From NCBI RefSeq assembly GCF_000227725.2, contig NZ_MU255056.1, positions 1,536,347 through 1,600,346 on the forward strand: a stretch of DNA of 64,000 bases, written 5' to 3'. A model generated the notes under the pieces. It was not told where the DNA came from and made no database searches. It saw nothing but the letters and a program-made list of their open reading frames with translations. Both the position numbers and the translations under genes were made by a program. The DNA is from Thiorhodospira sibirica ATCC 700588. Its GTDB lineage: Bacteria > Pseudomonadota > Gammaproteobacteria > Ectothiorhodospirales > Ectothiorhodospiraceae. Positions 40,418 through 49,037 of this stretch are shown one piece after another (the stretch's first letter is position 1; each line of letters starts with the position of its first letter).

Positions 40418-43400
40418 ATGGATGAGGTCTCGCTGCGCACCCCCGGCAAATTTACCAAGGATGTGGTGCTGTTGCTGGTGGTGTTACTGTTTGCCTGGGG
40501 CGCGGTCGCGGATTATCTGGATCGCTACCGGCAACAAACGGTGGCCAATATCCTGGAGCTGACCCTCCATTCACAACACCTCGCCTGGGAAGCCGCGCAG
40601 CGGGTCTATCAGGTCAAAGCCGACGGATTTTTCAGCGCCTTTATCGAGCATCCGCAGACCCTGCTCAGTCTGCAACAGGCTCAAGATCCCGCCTTGCGTG
40701 ATGCGGCCCGTCAAACCTTGCTTGAACACCTCAAGCCCCTGTATCTGCAAATGCAGGCATTGGGTTTAGAGCGTCTGCATGTGCATTTGCCCGATAGCAG
40801 CAGTTTCTTGCGCTTTCATCACCCCGGCCTGTTTGGTGATGATCTGAGCACCTTGCGTCCGTCTGTAGCCTGGGTGAATGCGATGCAACAGCCGCTGTCA
40901 GGGTTTGAGGCCGGACGGCTATCCTCGGGCTTTCGCCATCTTTACCCCATTCTGGGCGCAGATCAGCAACCGCTGGGGAGCGTGGAATTTAGTGTGCCGT
41001 TTAACAGCTTGCGCACCGAGCTTGCATCCTTGCTGCCGGGGCGTGAATTTGAGCTATTGCTGCATGCTGAGGCCCTTACACATATCCTGTTTGCCGAGCA
41101 AAAACTGCTCTATCTGCCCAAGGTGGGGAGTGGGCATTTCGTCATTGTCAATCCGCATCAGGGCTTGACCGATACGCAGCCTGGCTTGCCCCGGTTAAGC
41201 CAGCAGATCTTTGCCTCCTTGGCCAAACATCAGGGGGTCAGTCGCCAGTTGCATCTGGGGCATAGTCAGGCGGTCGCACTACCGATCAACGGACATATCT
41301 ACACACTTGCCCTGACCACCGTGCACGATCTGCATCAACAGGCCGTCGGCTTTGTGGCCTCCTATGCCCCACAGCCCCGCATCAGCGCCGCTGAACGCAG
41401 TTTTTGGGTCACCCTGGGACTGGCCACCCTGCTGTTGATGTTGTTGGGGCTGGCCGGTTACATCATGCTGCGTGAAAACAGAACTAAACTGTGTGAACGC
41501 CAGCGCCTGCAAACCATCAACGATACCTTGAGCGAAGGCGTTTATGTGATGGACGAGCACGGGGTGATCACGCACATTAACCGTCGTGCCAGTGAGCTGC
41601 TCAACTATACCCCCAAGCAGCTGGCCGGACACACCGCTCACCACCTGTTTCATTGCCATGCAAACAATGCCTACACGCCATTGAGCCAGTGCCCCATCTT
41701 CAAAACCGTCAGCGCGGGGCAGGAATACACCGCACAGGAACAGTTTCGCCGCGCCGATGGCAGTATTTTTTCGGTGTGGGTACGCAGCCGTCCGATCATA
41801 CAAGACGGCGTGAATACCGGCTCAGTGACCTCGTTTAGCGACATCAGCGAACAGGTACAGATGCAAACCGCCTTGAAGGCCAGCGAGGCGCGTTACCGGG
41901 CGGTGGTGGAAACGGTGCAGGAGGTGATTTTCCAGATCGATGAATATGGCCAATGGTGCTTTTTAAACCCTGCCTGGGCACGCATCACCGGCTTTGATGT
42001 GGCCACCACACTGGGCACCCACTTTCTTGGCACACTCCATCCCGATGAGCGTGCGCTCAACCAGCGCATGTTTCAGGATCTCGCCCTGGGCGAGAAAAAA
42101 TATTGCCGCTACGAAACGCGTTGTCTGCAACAGCAGGGCGGGGTACGTTGGCTGGAGGTCTACAGCCAGGCGCTGTACACCCCGGAGGGCGATTTTTGCG
42201 GCATCTCCGGCACACTTACCGACATCACCACCCGCAAAAATACCGAACAGCGCCTGCGTCTGGCTGCCAGCGTCTTCACCTCCGCGCATGAAGGCATCAT
42301 GATCACCGACACCGAGGGCACGATTGTCGAGGTCAACGAGACCTTCAGCCGCATTACCGGCTATCTGCGCAAGGAAGTGTTGGGGCGCAATCCCCGCCTG
42401 CTCAAATCCGGGCAACATGCCCAAGTCTATTATGAAAACCTGTGGCACTCCTTGCGCAATCAAGGCCATTGGAGCGGTGAGCTATGGAATCGGCGCAAAA
42501 ACGGCGAATTATACGCTCAACTGGCCAATATCAGCGCGGTGCGCAATAGCCAAGGCCAGACAGAGCATTATGTGACCTTGTTTACCGACATCACGCCGAT
42601 CAAGGAGCATCAAAAACAACTGGAGCACATCGCCCATTTCGATGCGCTCAGCGGCCTGCCCAACCGCGTGTTGCTGGCGGATCGTTTGCGCACCGCGCTG
42701 TTACAGGCGCAGCGACGCGGACAAATGCTGGCGCTGGCCTATCTGGATCTTGACGGCTTCAAGGCCATCAACGACAGCTACGGACATCACACCGGCGATG
42801 AATTATTGATTGTATTGAGCCAGCGAATGCAGGAAACCTTACGCGCTGGCGATACCCTAGCACGCCTGGGCGGAGATGAATTTGTCGTGGTTCTGGTCGA
42901 TCTGGATAGCATCAGCGATGCCGAGCCGGTTTTACAGCGCCTGCTCGCCGCTGTAGCCAAGCCAGTGCCTCTGCACGGGCGCTTTTTTACGGTATCGGCC
43001 AGCATCGGCGTCACCGCATTCCCTCAAGACGATGGCGATGCCGATCAACTGCTACGCCATGCCGATCAAGCGATGTATGTCGCCAAGCAGATGGGCAAAA
43101 ATCGCTATCACTGGTTTGATCTGGATCAGGATGCCGACATTCGCATCCAGCAAAAGACCTTGAGCGAAATCCAGCAAGCCCTGGAAAGCGGTGCCTTTGT
43201 CTTGCACTATCAGCCCAAGGTCAACCTCAAGACCGGCGCCCTGATTGGCGCAGAGGCCCTGATCCGCTGGCAACATCCACAGCATGGCCTGCTATCCCCG
43301 GCAAGCTTTCTGCCGCTGATAGAAGATTGCCCCCTCGGCGCCCGGCTGGATGAATGGACCATTGGCCAAGCGATGTTGCAGATCACCGCGTGGCAACAAC

Positions 43401-43984
43401 AGGGGCTGCATGTCCCGATCAGCGTCAACATCGGTGCGCAGCTCTTGCAGCAGGGCGAATTTTTTTCGCGCCTGTGTGCCCTGTTTGAGGCGCATCCCGA
43501 GGTCAATCCGATGCATCTGGAGCTGGAAATCCTGGAAACCAGCGCGCTAGAGGATATGCAGCACGTCGCCAACACCCTGAAACGCTGTCGGGAGCTTGGG
43601 GTGGGGCTGGCGCTGGATGATTTTGGCACGGGCTATTCCTCGCTGAGCTATCTGAAAAAGCTCCCTACCAATGTGCTCAAAATTGATCAAAGCTTTGTCC
43701 GCGATATGCTGGAAGACCCGGATGATTTAAGCATTGTGAAGGCGGTGTTGGGGTTGGCCAGTGCCTTTGGCCACACGGTGGTTGCCGAGGGCGTGGAAAG
43801 CAGCGAACATGCGCGGGTATTGCGCGCCCTGGGCTGCGAATTTGCCCAAGGCTATGGCATCGCCAAGCCCATGCCTGCGGATCAATTGCCCATCTGGCTG
43901 GATGCCTGGCGCATGGAAGAAGCCATTCGCCAGCAACGCGAGCGCCAACACCTGCAACCGGCTGGCCCGGTTTCACTTTTTTAA
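40418..43984 (+). CDS. Membrane sensor with PAS domains, GGDEF and EAL
   Basis: c-di-GMP turnover protein, 1188 residues from the ATG at 40418 (a GTG at 40376 is an alternative). A transmembrane helix at about 15-32 and one near 333-355 enclose a periplasmic sensor of about 300 residues. Three PAS/PAC units span about 365-735. GGDEF (LGGDEFVVV near 818, with an RAGD I-site) and EAL (GAEALIRWQHP near 945) are both intact, so both synthase and phosphodiesterase activity are possible. The EAL core residues (LDDFGTGYSSL) are present. It is adjacent to the hemerythrin-GGDEF gene. Confidence 0.92.
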   Translation: MDEVSLRTPGKFTKDVVLLLVVLLFAWGAVADYLDRYRQQTVANILELTLHSQHLAWEAAQRVYQVKADGFFSAFIEHPQTLLSLQQAQDPALRDAARQTLLEHLKPLYLQMQALGLERLHVHLPDSSSFLRFHHPGLFGDDLSTLRPSVAWVNAMQQPLSGFEAGRLSSGFRHLYPILGADQQPLGSVEFSVPFNSLRTELASLLPGREFELLLHAEALTHILFAEQKLLYLPKVGSGHFVIVNPHQGLTDTQPGLPRLSQQIFASLAKHQGVSRQLHLGHSQAVALPINGHIYTLALTTVHDLHQQAVGFVASYAPQPRISAAERSFWVTLGLATLLLMLLGLAGYIMLRENRTKLCERQRLQTINDTLSEGVYVMDEHGVITHINRRASELLNYTPKQLAGHTAHHLFHCHANNAYTPLSQCPIFKTVSAGQEYTAQEQFRRADGSIFSVWVRSRPIIQDGVNTGSVTSFSDISEQVQMQTALKASEARYRAVVETVQEVIFQIDEYGQWCFLNPAWARITGFDVATTLGTHFLGTLHPDERALNQRMFQDLALGEKKYCRYETRCLQQQGGVRWLEVYSQALYTPEGDFCGISGTLTDITTRKNTEQRLRLAASVFTSAHEGIMITDTEGTIVEVNETFSRITGYLRKEVLGRNPRLLKSGQHAQVYYENLWHSLRNQGHWSGELWNRRKNGELYAQLANISAVRNSQGQTEHYVTLFTDITPIKEHQKQLEHIAHFDALSGLPNRVLLADRLRTALLQAQRRGQMLALAYLDLDGFKAINDSYGHHTGDELLIVLSQRMQETLRAGDTLARLGGDEFVVVLVDLDSISDAEPVLQRLLAAVAKPVPLHGRFFTVSASIGVTAFPQDDGDADQLLRHADQAMYVAKQMGKNRYHWFDLDQDADIRIQQKTLSEIQQALESGAFVLHYQPKVNLKTGALIGAEALIRWQHPQHGLLSPASFLPLIEDCPLGARLDEWTIGQAMLQITAWQQQGLHVPISVNIGAQLLQQGEFFSRLCALFEAHPEVNPMHLELEILETSALEDMQHVANTLKRCRELGVGLALDDFGTGYSSLSYLKKLPTNVLKIDQSFVRDMLEDPDDLSIVKAVLGLASAFGHTVVAEGVESSEHARVLRALGCEFAQGYGIAKPMPADQLPIWLDAWRMEEAIRQQRERQHLQPAGPVSLF

Positions 43985-44075
43985 CACCCAGCGGGTGGGT
44001 TTGGCTGGAATTTGCGCGCTACCGGATTTTTAGCCTACACTAGCGCCTCTTAAATGAACATATTTGGGGGCATTG

Positions 44076-45017
44076 ATGAGTTTTGCCTGCGTGTTTCCGG
44101 GCCAGGGTTCCCAATCGTTGGGAATGCTCAGTGCCTTGGCGGAGCGCTATGCGCTGGTGCGAGAAACCTTTGAGATCGCATCTGAGGCCTTGTCGTTTGA
44201 TCTATGGAATCTGGCGCAGCAGGGGCCCGAGGAGGCGCTGCACCGTACTGAGAATACGCAACCACTGATGTTGACTGCCGGGGTTGCGGTCTGGCGCGTC
44301 TGGCGTTTGCAGGGTGGCCCCATGCCACGCATGATGGCCGGACATAGCCTGGGCGAATATACCGCCCTGGTCTGTGCCGGGGCGCTGGATTTTGCCACCG
44401 CCGTCACCCTTGTTGCCCAGCGCGGTCGCCTGATGCAAGGGGCCGTGCCTTCCGGTGAAGGCGCCATGGCGGCTATTCTGGGGCTTGAGGATGCCCAGGT
44501 GGTCGCGGTGTGTGCACAGGCGGCCAAGGGGCAGGTCGTTGAGGCGGTCAATTTCAATGCACCCGGTCAGGTGGTGATTGCCGGTCATGCCGCAGCGGTG
44601 GAGCGGGCGCTTGAACTGGCAAAAAAAGAAGGGGCCAAACGCAGCGTATTGCTGCCGGTGAGCGTTCCTTCACATTGCCAGTTAATGCAGCAAGCCGCAC
44701 AACGCCTACAGTCCACCTTGGCGATGACGGATCTTAATCCACCACTGACGCCGGTTTTACATAATGTGGATGCCGAGGCGCGCAGTGAGGCCAAAGCCAT
44801 TCGTGAAGCCTTGGTGCGCCAGCTCTACAGCCCGGTGCGCTGGGTCGATACCATCCAGACGATGAGTCGAGGCGGCGTCAAGACGGTGCTGGAAATGGGG
44901 CCCGGAAAGGTATTAACCGGAATGAACAAACGCATTGATAAAGGCCTGTTGTCGGTGTGCGTTCAGGATGCTGAATCGCTTGAGCTTGCACTGGCCAGTA
45001 CACAAGGGGAACATTAA
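44076..45017 (+). CDS. fabD: Malonyl-CoA:ACP transacylase
   Basis: Loads malonyl groups onto ACP for fatty-acid synthesis. It has 313 residues from the ATG at 44076, preceded by a GGGGG-type site. Motifs: FPGQGSQ near the N-terminus, the nucleophile GHSLGEY at about residue 90, and the catalytic His in VSVPSHCQLM. It is followed 2 nt later by fabG. The plsX-fabH genes that usually precede it are not here. Confidence 0.96.
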   Translation: MSFACVFPGQGSQSLGMLSALAERYALVRETFEIASEALSFDLWNLAQQGPEEALHRTENTQPLMLTAGVAVWRVWRLQGGPMPRMMAGHSLGEYTALVCAGALDFATAVTLVAQRGRLMQGAVPSGEGAMAAILGLEDAQVVAVCAQAAKGQVVEAVNFNAPGQVVIAGHAAAVERALELAKKEGAKRSVLLPVSVPSHCQLMQQAAQRLQSTLAMTDLNPPLTPVLHNVDAEARSEAKAIREALVRQLYSPVRWVDTIQTMSRGGVKTVLEMGPGKVLTGMNKRIDKGLLSVCVQDAESLELALASTQGEH

Positions 45018-45019
45018 AG

Positions 45020-45760
45020 ATGTTGCACGGTGAGATTGCATGGATCACAGGGGCCAGTCGCGGGATTGGCAAGGCCATTGCCTTGGCGCTGGCCAAAGAA
45101 GGCGCGACCGTCATCGGTACGGCAACCTCCGAGGGCGGTGCGCAGGCGATTAGCGCCTACCTGCAAGAGGCCGGTGCCAGCGGCTGTGGCATGGTGCTTG
45201 ATGTGGCGCAGCCCGAGGCGATTGAAGCGGTCAATAAACAGATCGCCGAACAGTGGGGCAGTGTGAGCATTCTGGTCAACAACGCCGGAATCACCCGCGA
45301 TAATTTGCTGATGCGCATGAAAGACGAGGAATGGGACAGCATCATTGCAACTAACCTCACCAGCGTATATCGCATGAGCAAAACCGTCTTGCGCGCCATG
45401 ACCAAGGCGCGGCGCGGACGCATCATCAACATCGGCTCGGTGGTCGGTTCCACGGGAAATCCTGGACAGGCCAATTATGCCGCCGCCAAGGCCGGGCTGC
45501 TGGGTTTTACCAAATCGCTGGCGCGGGAAGTCGGCTCGCGGGGCATCACCGTCAATGCGATTGCGCCCGGCTTTATTGAAACTGACATGACCCGCGACCT
45601 GCCCGAGGCACAAAAACAGGCCCTGCAATCACAAATCCCGCTGGCCCGTCTGGGTCAACCCGAGGAAATTGCGGCGGCGGTGGTGTTTTTGGCTTCACCG
45701 GGCGCGGCGTACATCACCGGCGAAACCTTGCATATCAATGGTGGGATGTACATGCCTTAA
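45020..45760 (+). CDS. fabG: 3-oxoacyl-ACP reductase
   Basis: NADPH-dependent SDR that reduces the beta-keto group during chain elongation. It has 246 residues. TGASRGIGKA binds the cofactor, NNAGITRDNLLMRM is the FabG-typical strand, and the triad is Ser in NIGSVVGSTGN and Tyr/Lys in QANYAAAKAG. It starts 2 nt after fabD. Confidence 0.96.
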   Translation: MLHGEIAWITGASRGIGKAIALALAKEGATVIGTATSEGGAQAISAYLQEAGASGCGMVLDVAQPEAIEAVNKQIAEQWGSVSILVNNAGITRDNLLMRMKDEEWDSIIATNLTSVYRMSKTVLRAMTKARRGRIINIGSVVGSTGNPGQANYAAAKAGLLGFTKSLAREVGSRGITVNAIAPGFIETDMTRDLPEAQKQALQSQIPLARLGQPEEIAAAVVFLASPGAAYITGETLHINGGMYMP

Positions 45761-45871
45761 AGCCTTTTCCAGCGCCGTCAGGCCGGGCTTGAAGGCGCTG
45801 TGCTTCACGGTACAAGGGATGCGGGGGCGCGGGCTAAACGCCATAATCCCTGCACCGGAACCGTAAAAGGC

Positions 45872-45900
45872 TTGTCATGGCATAAAAATCAAAGTACATT
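45872..45900 (+). promoter_or_regulatory. Candidate promoter for acpP
   Basis: TTGTCA (45872-45877), 17 bp, then TACATT (45895-45900). It lies in the 271-nt gap between fabG and acpP, about 125 nt before acpP, and could give the extra transcription that ACP, a very abundant protein, needs. Confidence 0.6.
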
Positions 45901-45986
45901 TTGCGCTCTTTATGCACACGGCTGCATCATGTCGCATATTGGCCACTTCCGTATGCCACGGCGTATGGAAATACCAAGCAAACCTT

Positions 45987-46007
45987 CAGCTTTCAGGCTG
46001 TTTTTTT
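45987..46007 (+). terminator. Hairpin plus T7 in the acpP leader
   Basis: CAGCT-TTCA-GGCTG forms a 5-bp stem (one G-U pair) directly followed by seven T. It lies downstream of the predicted acpP promoter and 25 nt before the ATG. Either it ends the fabD-fabG message or it is a weak attenuator that tunes acpP. Confidence 0.4.
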
Positions 46008-46031
46008 AATACTAAGGGGACATCATTCACC

Positions 46032-46274
46032 ATGAGTACCGTTGAAGAACGCGTCAAGAAGATTGTTGTTGAACAGCTCGGCGTTAAAGAGGAAGAAGTC
46101 AACAACAGCTCATCGTTTGTCGATGATCTTGGCGCTGATTCTCTAGACACTGTTGAGTTGGTCATGGCGCTGGAAGAAGAGTTTGAAACCGAAATTCCAG
46201 ACGAGGAAGCCGAAAAGATCACCACCGTACAGCAGGCGATTGATTACATCAACGCCCATCAGCAAGCATCCTGA
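46032..46274 (+). CDS. acpP: Acyl carrier protein
   Basis: Small acidic carrier of growing acyl chains, 80 residues, starting [18 protein letters not shown]. The phosphopantetheine Ser lies in [10 protein letters not shown]. The start is the ATG at 46032 after an AAGGGG site; the open frame upstream is leader. It sits between fabG and fabF with large gaps on both sides. Confidence 0.97.
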   Translation: MSTVEERVKKIVVEQLGVKEEEVNNSSSFVDDLGADSLDTVELVMALEEEFETEIPDEEAEKITTVQQAIDYINAHQQAS

Positions 46275-46617
46275 TGGACGCATAATGGCAGGGCAATTTG
46301 CCACTGGCCACCGTTAGCGCTGGCGTCCTTGAGCCGGAGCCCGACACGGCTCCGCTCAGCTTCTGGATGCAAGCGGCGATAACATCATCGCAAATAAAAT
46401 TAAGGCGCTGGCCTTGGCACTCACGCCAGGACAACACCAGCCCGGATAACGCAGCATTGCCCAAGCCCGCATTCCGACGCTTTGGGTTGCTGATAAAACG
46501 GTATTTCATTCGGCGTGCAGCCATGCGCCGCACTCATTCAGAATATAAAGCTTTCGTCCCGGGACGCGGACGTGCTTTTAAAGCGGTAGATCAGTTCATT
46601 ATTTAGGGGGCAAGAGC
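46275..46617 (+). other. Unusually long acpP-fabF intergenic region
   Basis: 343 nt without a convincing gene. It contains a 7-bp hairpin CGGAGCC-CGACAC-GGCTCCG at about 46335-46354, and the end carries TTTAGGGGG, the ribosome-binding site of fabF. In most relatives this gap is much shorter. Confidence 0.4.
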
Positions 46618-47856
46618 TTGTCAAATCGGCGTGTAGTGGTAACAGGACTCGGCATTGTTTCGCCGGTAGGGTCCACAGTCAAATCGGCATGGGAAGATAT
46701 CACCGCAGGCAAAAGCGGTATTCGCCCGATTGAAGTCTTTGATGCCAGCGATATGCCAGTGCGTATTTCCGGCCCGGTCAAAGATTTTAACGCCGATGAT
46801 TACGTCTCGCCCAAAGATCAGCGCAAGATGGACACCTTTGTCTATTATGGGATTGCCGCCGGCCTGCAGGCGCTCCGCGATGGCAAGCTTGAGGTGAGCG
46901 AGGCAAATGCAGAACGCATCGGAGTCGCCATTGGCTCGGGTATCGGCGGCCTGCCTTATATTGAAAAAAGCTATGGGGCTTACCTCAAAGGCGGCGCCCG
47001 CAAGATTTCCCCCTTCTTTGTCCCCAGCGCCATCATCAACATGGTCGCGGGCAATCTTTCCATCATGTGCGGCCTGAAAGGCCCTAACATCTCCATCGTT
47101 TCTGCCTGCGCCACCGGCACCCACAACATCGGCGATGCCGCCCGTATGATCAAATACGGCGATGTGGATGTCATGCTGGCGGGCGGTGCGGAAATGGCCA
47201 CCACCCCTCTGGGCATTGGTGGCTTTGCTGCCGCCCGCGCCTTATCCACGCGCAATGACGATCCCGAACGCGCCAGCCGCCCCTGGGACAAAGACCGTGA
47301 CGGCTTTGTGCTCGGCGATGGAGCCGGGGTCTTGATGCTGGAAGAATACGAACACGCCCGCGCCCGTGGTGCCGAGATTTACTGCGAGCTGGCAGGTTTT
47401 GGCTGGAACAGCGACGCTTACCACATGACCCAGCCCTCTGAAGGGGGCGAGGGTGCGGCCTCCTGTATGTTGATGGCCTTGCGGGATGCGGGTCTCAACC
47501 CCGATCAAGTGGATTACATCAACGCTCACGGCACCTCTACCCCCGCCGGTGACAAAGCCGAGACCCAGGCCGTCAAACGTGCTTTGGGAGATCATGCCAA
47601 ACGCGTGGCCGTCAGCTCCACCAAATCCATGACCGGTCACCTGCTCGGCGCTGCTGGTGGCATTGAGGCCGTATTCTGCGTACTGGCCATCAAGCATGGC
47701 CTGATTCCGCCGACCATCAACCTGGATACCCCGGATCCAGAATGTGATCTCGACTATGTCCCCAATATCGCCCGTGAGCAAGCCATCAACGTGGCCATCT
47801 CAAACTCCTTTGGCTTTGGCGGCACCAACGGCACCTTAGTCTTTCGCGCCATCTGA
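46618..47856 (+). CDS. fabF: 3-oxoacyl-ACP synthase II
   Basis: Elongating condensing enzyme of fatty-acid synthesis, 412 residues. The start codon is TTG at 46618, giving (M)[17 protein letters not shown], which aligns with the usual FabF start. Active-site Cys is in [13 protein letters not shown], and the two His are in [11 protein letters not shown] and [13 protein letters not shown]. It is followed by a strong hairpin terminator. Confidence 0.96.
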   Translation: MSNRRVVVTGLGIVSPVGSTVKSAWEDITAGKSGIRPIEVFDASDMPVRISGPVKDFNADDYVSPKDQRKMDTFVYYGIAAGLQALRDGKLEVSEANAERIGVAIGSGIGGLPYIEKSYGAYLKGGARKISPFFVPSAIINMVAGNLSIMCGLKGPNISIVSACATGTHNIGDAARMIKYGDVDVMLAGGAEMATTPLGIGGFAAARALSTRNDDPERASRPWDKDRDGFVLGDGAGVLMLEEYEHARARGAEIYCELAGFGWNSDAYHMTQPSEGGEGAASCMLMALRDAGLNPDQVDYINAHGTSTPAGDKAETQAVKRALGDHAKRVAVSSTKSMTGHLLGAAGGIEAVFCVLAIKHGLIPPTINLDTPDPECDLDYVPNIAREQAINVAISNSFGFGGTNGTLVFRAI

Positions 47857-47877
47857 GCGTCTCGCCGCAAAACGCAA

Positions 47878-47904
47878 AGCGACGGCCCAAAGCCGTCGCT
47901 GTTT
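47878..47904 (+). terminator. Terminator after fabF
   Basis: AGCGACGGC-CCAAA-GCCGTCGCT, a perfect 9-bp stem, followed by GTTTG, 22 nt after the fabF stop. The short U-run makes it moderate in strength. Confidence 0.7.
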
Positions 47905-47925
47905 GTCCAAACCACGCTGTTCAAA

Positions 47926-47960
47926 CAAGAAAGGCGCAGGCCTGATCGTCCTGCGCCTTT
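47926..47960 (-). terminator. Terminator of the ComEA-like gene
   Basis: AAAGGCGCAGG pairs perfectly with CCTGCGCCTTT (11 bp) around a 9-nt loop. On the minus strand it is followed by CTTGTTTG and lies 14 nt past the stop of the minus-strand gene. It forms a convergent pair with the fabF terminator. Confidence 0.75.
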
Positions 47961-47974
47961 CGCCCCACGCTCAA

Positions 47975-48253
47975 TCAATCAATCGTAATCACATCCAGAT
48001 TGGCCTCAACCGTCTTGGCACCAATTCCCCGCACTTTCGTCAAATCATATACCGAGGCAAACGGCCCATTTTCCTCACGATAAGTGACAATCGCGGTAGC
48101 CTTTGCCGGACCAACCCCCTTCATCACCTGCGCAATCGTCTGCGCATCTGCCGTGTTAATGTCTACGGCCTCTGTCTGTACAGCTTGTGCCCAAACCGCA
48201 GTAGACAGCGCCAGCCCCACAACAAACAACACGATGCTTAGGTAGTGTTTCAT
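47975..48253 (-). CDS. Secreted helix-hairpin-helix protein (ComEA-like)
   Basis: A protein of 92 residues. The signal peptide is at about 1-22 (LSIVLFVVGLALSTAVWA). The mature part holds a tandem HhH DNA-binding fold: VDINTADAQTIAQVMKGVGP and VYDLTKVRGIGAKTVEANL. This is the ComEA DNA-receptor type that binds incoming DNA in the periplasm during transformation in many gammaproteobacteria. It has its own terminator and faces fabF. Confidence 0.88.
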   Translation of the reverse strand: MKHYLSIVLFVVGLALSTAVWAQAVQTEAVDINTADAQTIAQVMKGVGPAKATAIVTYREENGPFASVYDLTKVRGIGAKTVEANLDVITID

Positions 48254-48470
48254 ACCAAACTGCCCTCCGTTTATAAATCCGTTAAAAAATCCGTGGCGGA
48301 ATCAATGTGATCACTGCCCTGGCGCACCATTTAATCCATTTAAAAACAATCAACTAAACCGCGCCCAGACACAGCTTCACACTCGCTATATTACCAAGCT
48401 GCAAATCAAAATCAAGCCGCTTAAATTGATTTTAAGCAATTAGCTTGCAATTATCCGTCTTGCGCGAAAA

Positions 48471-48702
48471 ACCCGCCGTTCAGGGCGGGCGCGGAAGCCC
48501 CCACTTGCGGGGACTGGCAGGCGCCGCTACACTGCCAACGTTCTCTGAAGCTACGGCAGGGTATGCCGAAAGTCACGCTGGCTGAGAGGAAGCACGAATC
48601 CGCCGAGGAAATGTTCGTCGATCATGGATAGCTCTCCGCAGGAATCCCTGTGATCGCAGGAAGTGATGGTGAACCATCTGAACAACGTAGCGTACTCAAA
48701 TG
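48471..48702 (+). ncRNA. Structured RNA candidate resembling HEARO/omega RNA
   Basis: A dense run of local hairpins in a gene-free stretch: CCCGCC-GTTCA-GGCGGG-type, CCCC-ACTTGC-GGGG, GGCAG...CTGCC, CGGCA-GGGTA-TGCCG and GATGGT-GAA-CCATC. Single-stranded segments such as GAAAGTCACGCTGGCTGAG and AGGAAGCACGAATCC remind me of HEARO RNA, the IscB-associated omega RNA. Its right end has an ATG at 48700 where the endonuclease frame would start, but the 335-bp repeat begins at the next base and no IscB/IsrB gene follows. This is recognition from memory, so confidence is limited. Nothing was seen in 48254-48470. Confidence 0.4.
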
Positions 48703-49037
48703 ACCTGCTCCTAAAAACCTAAGCAAAGTTGCTTATGCGATTTTTAGGCACTTCGCTCTCCGTTGATAACACCCTTGCGGGCGAGCAACTGGAGTCCTGG
48801 TTGAGCAGTCCCAACCGAATGGCCGGTCAACACCGGCAACATGGGCGGTTTCAGCCGTCGAAACCCAGCTTGCGCCATAAAAGTGGCCTCGGCGTTCATC
48901 CTGAACAGAGAACAACTTTGCGATTCGACTTCGACCCCGACCATAGAACGCGAAACCTTCGCGTTTGTAGATAACCTATCTACAATGGAGAATTCTGATA
49001 AACAATGAAGAAAAAATCAAGAACTGTTTTTTGCTCC
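48703..49037 (+). repeat. 335-bp dispersed repeat, copy B
   Basis: Second copy of the element at 7365-7699, the same length and almost identical. Its left edge abuts the HEARO-like segment and its right edge ends inside the reading frame of the downstream GGDEF gene. The element's ATG at 49005 gives that gene its first codons (MKKKSRTVFC), and the same ten residues are fused to the transposase remnant at copy A. The perfect inverted repeat TTGTAGATA-ACC-TATCTACAA lies just before the ATG and overlaps a possible -10 (TACAAT). Confidence 0.8.
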
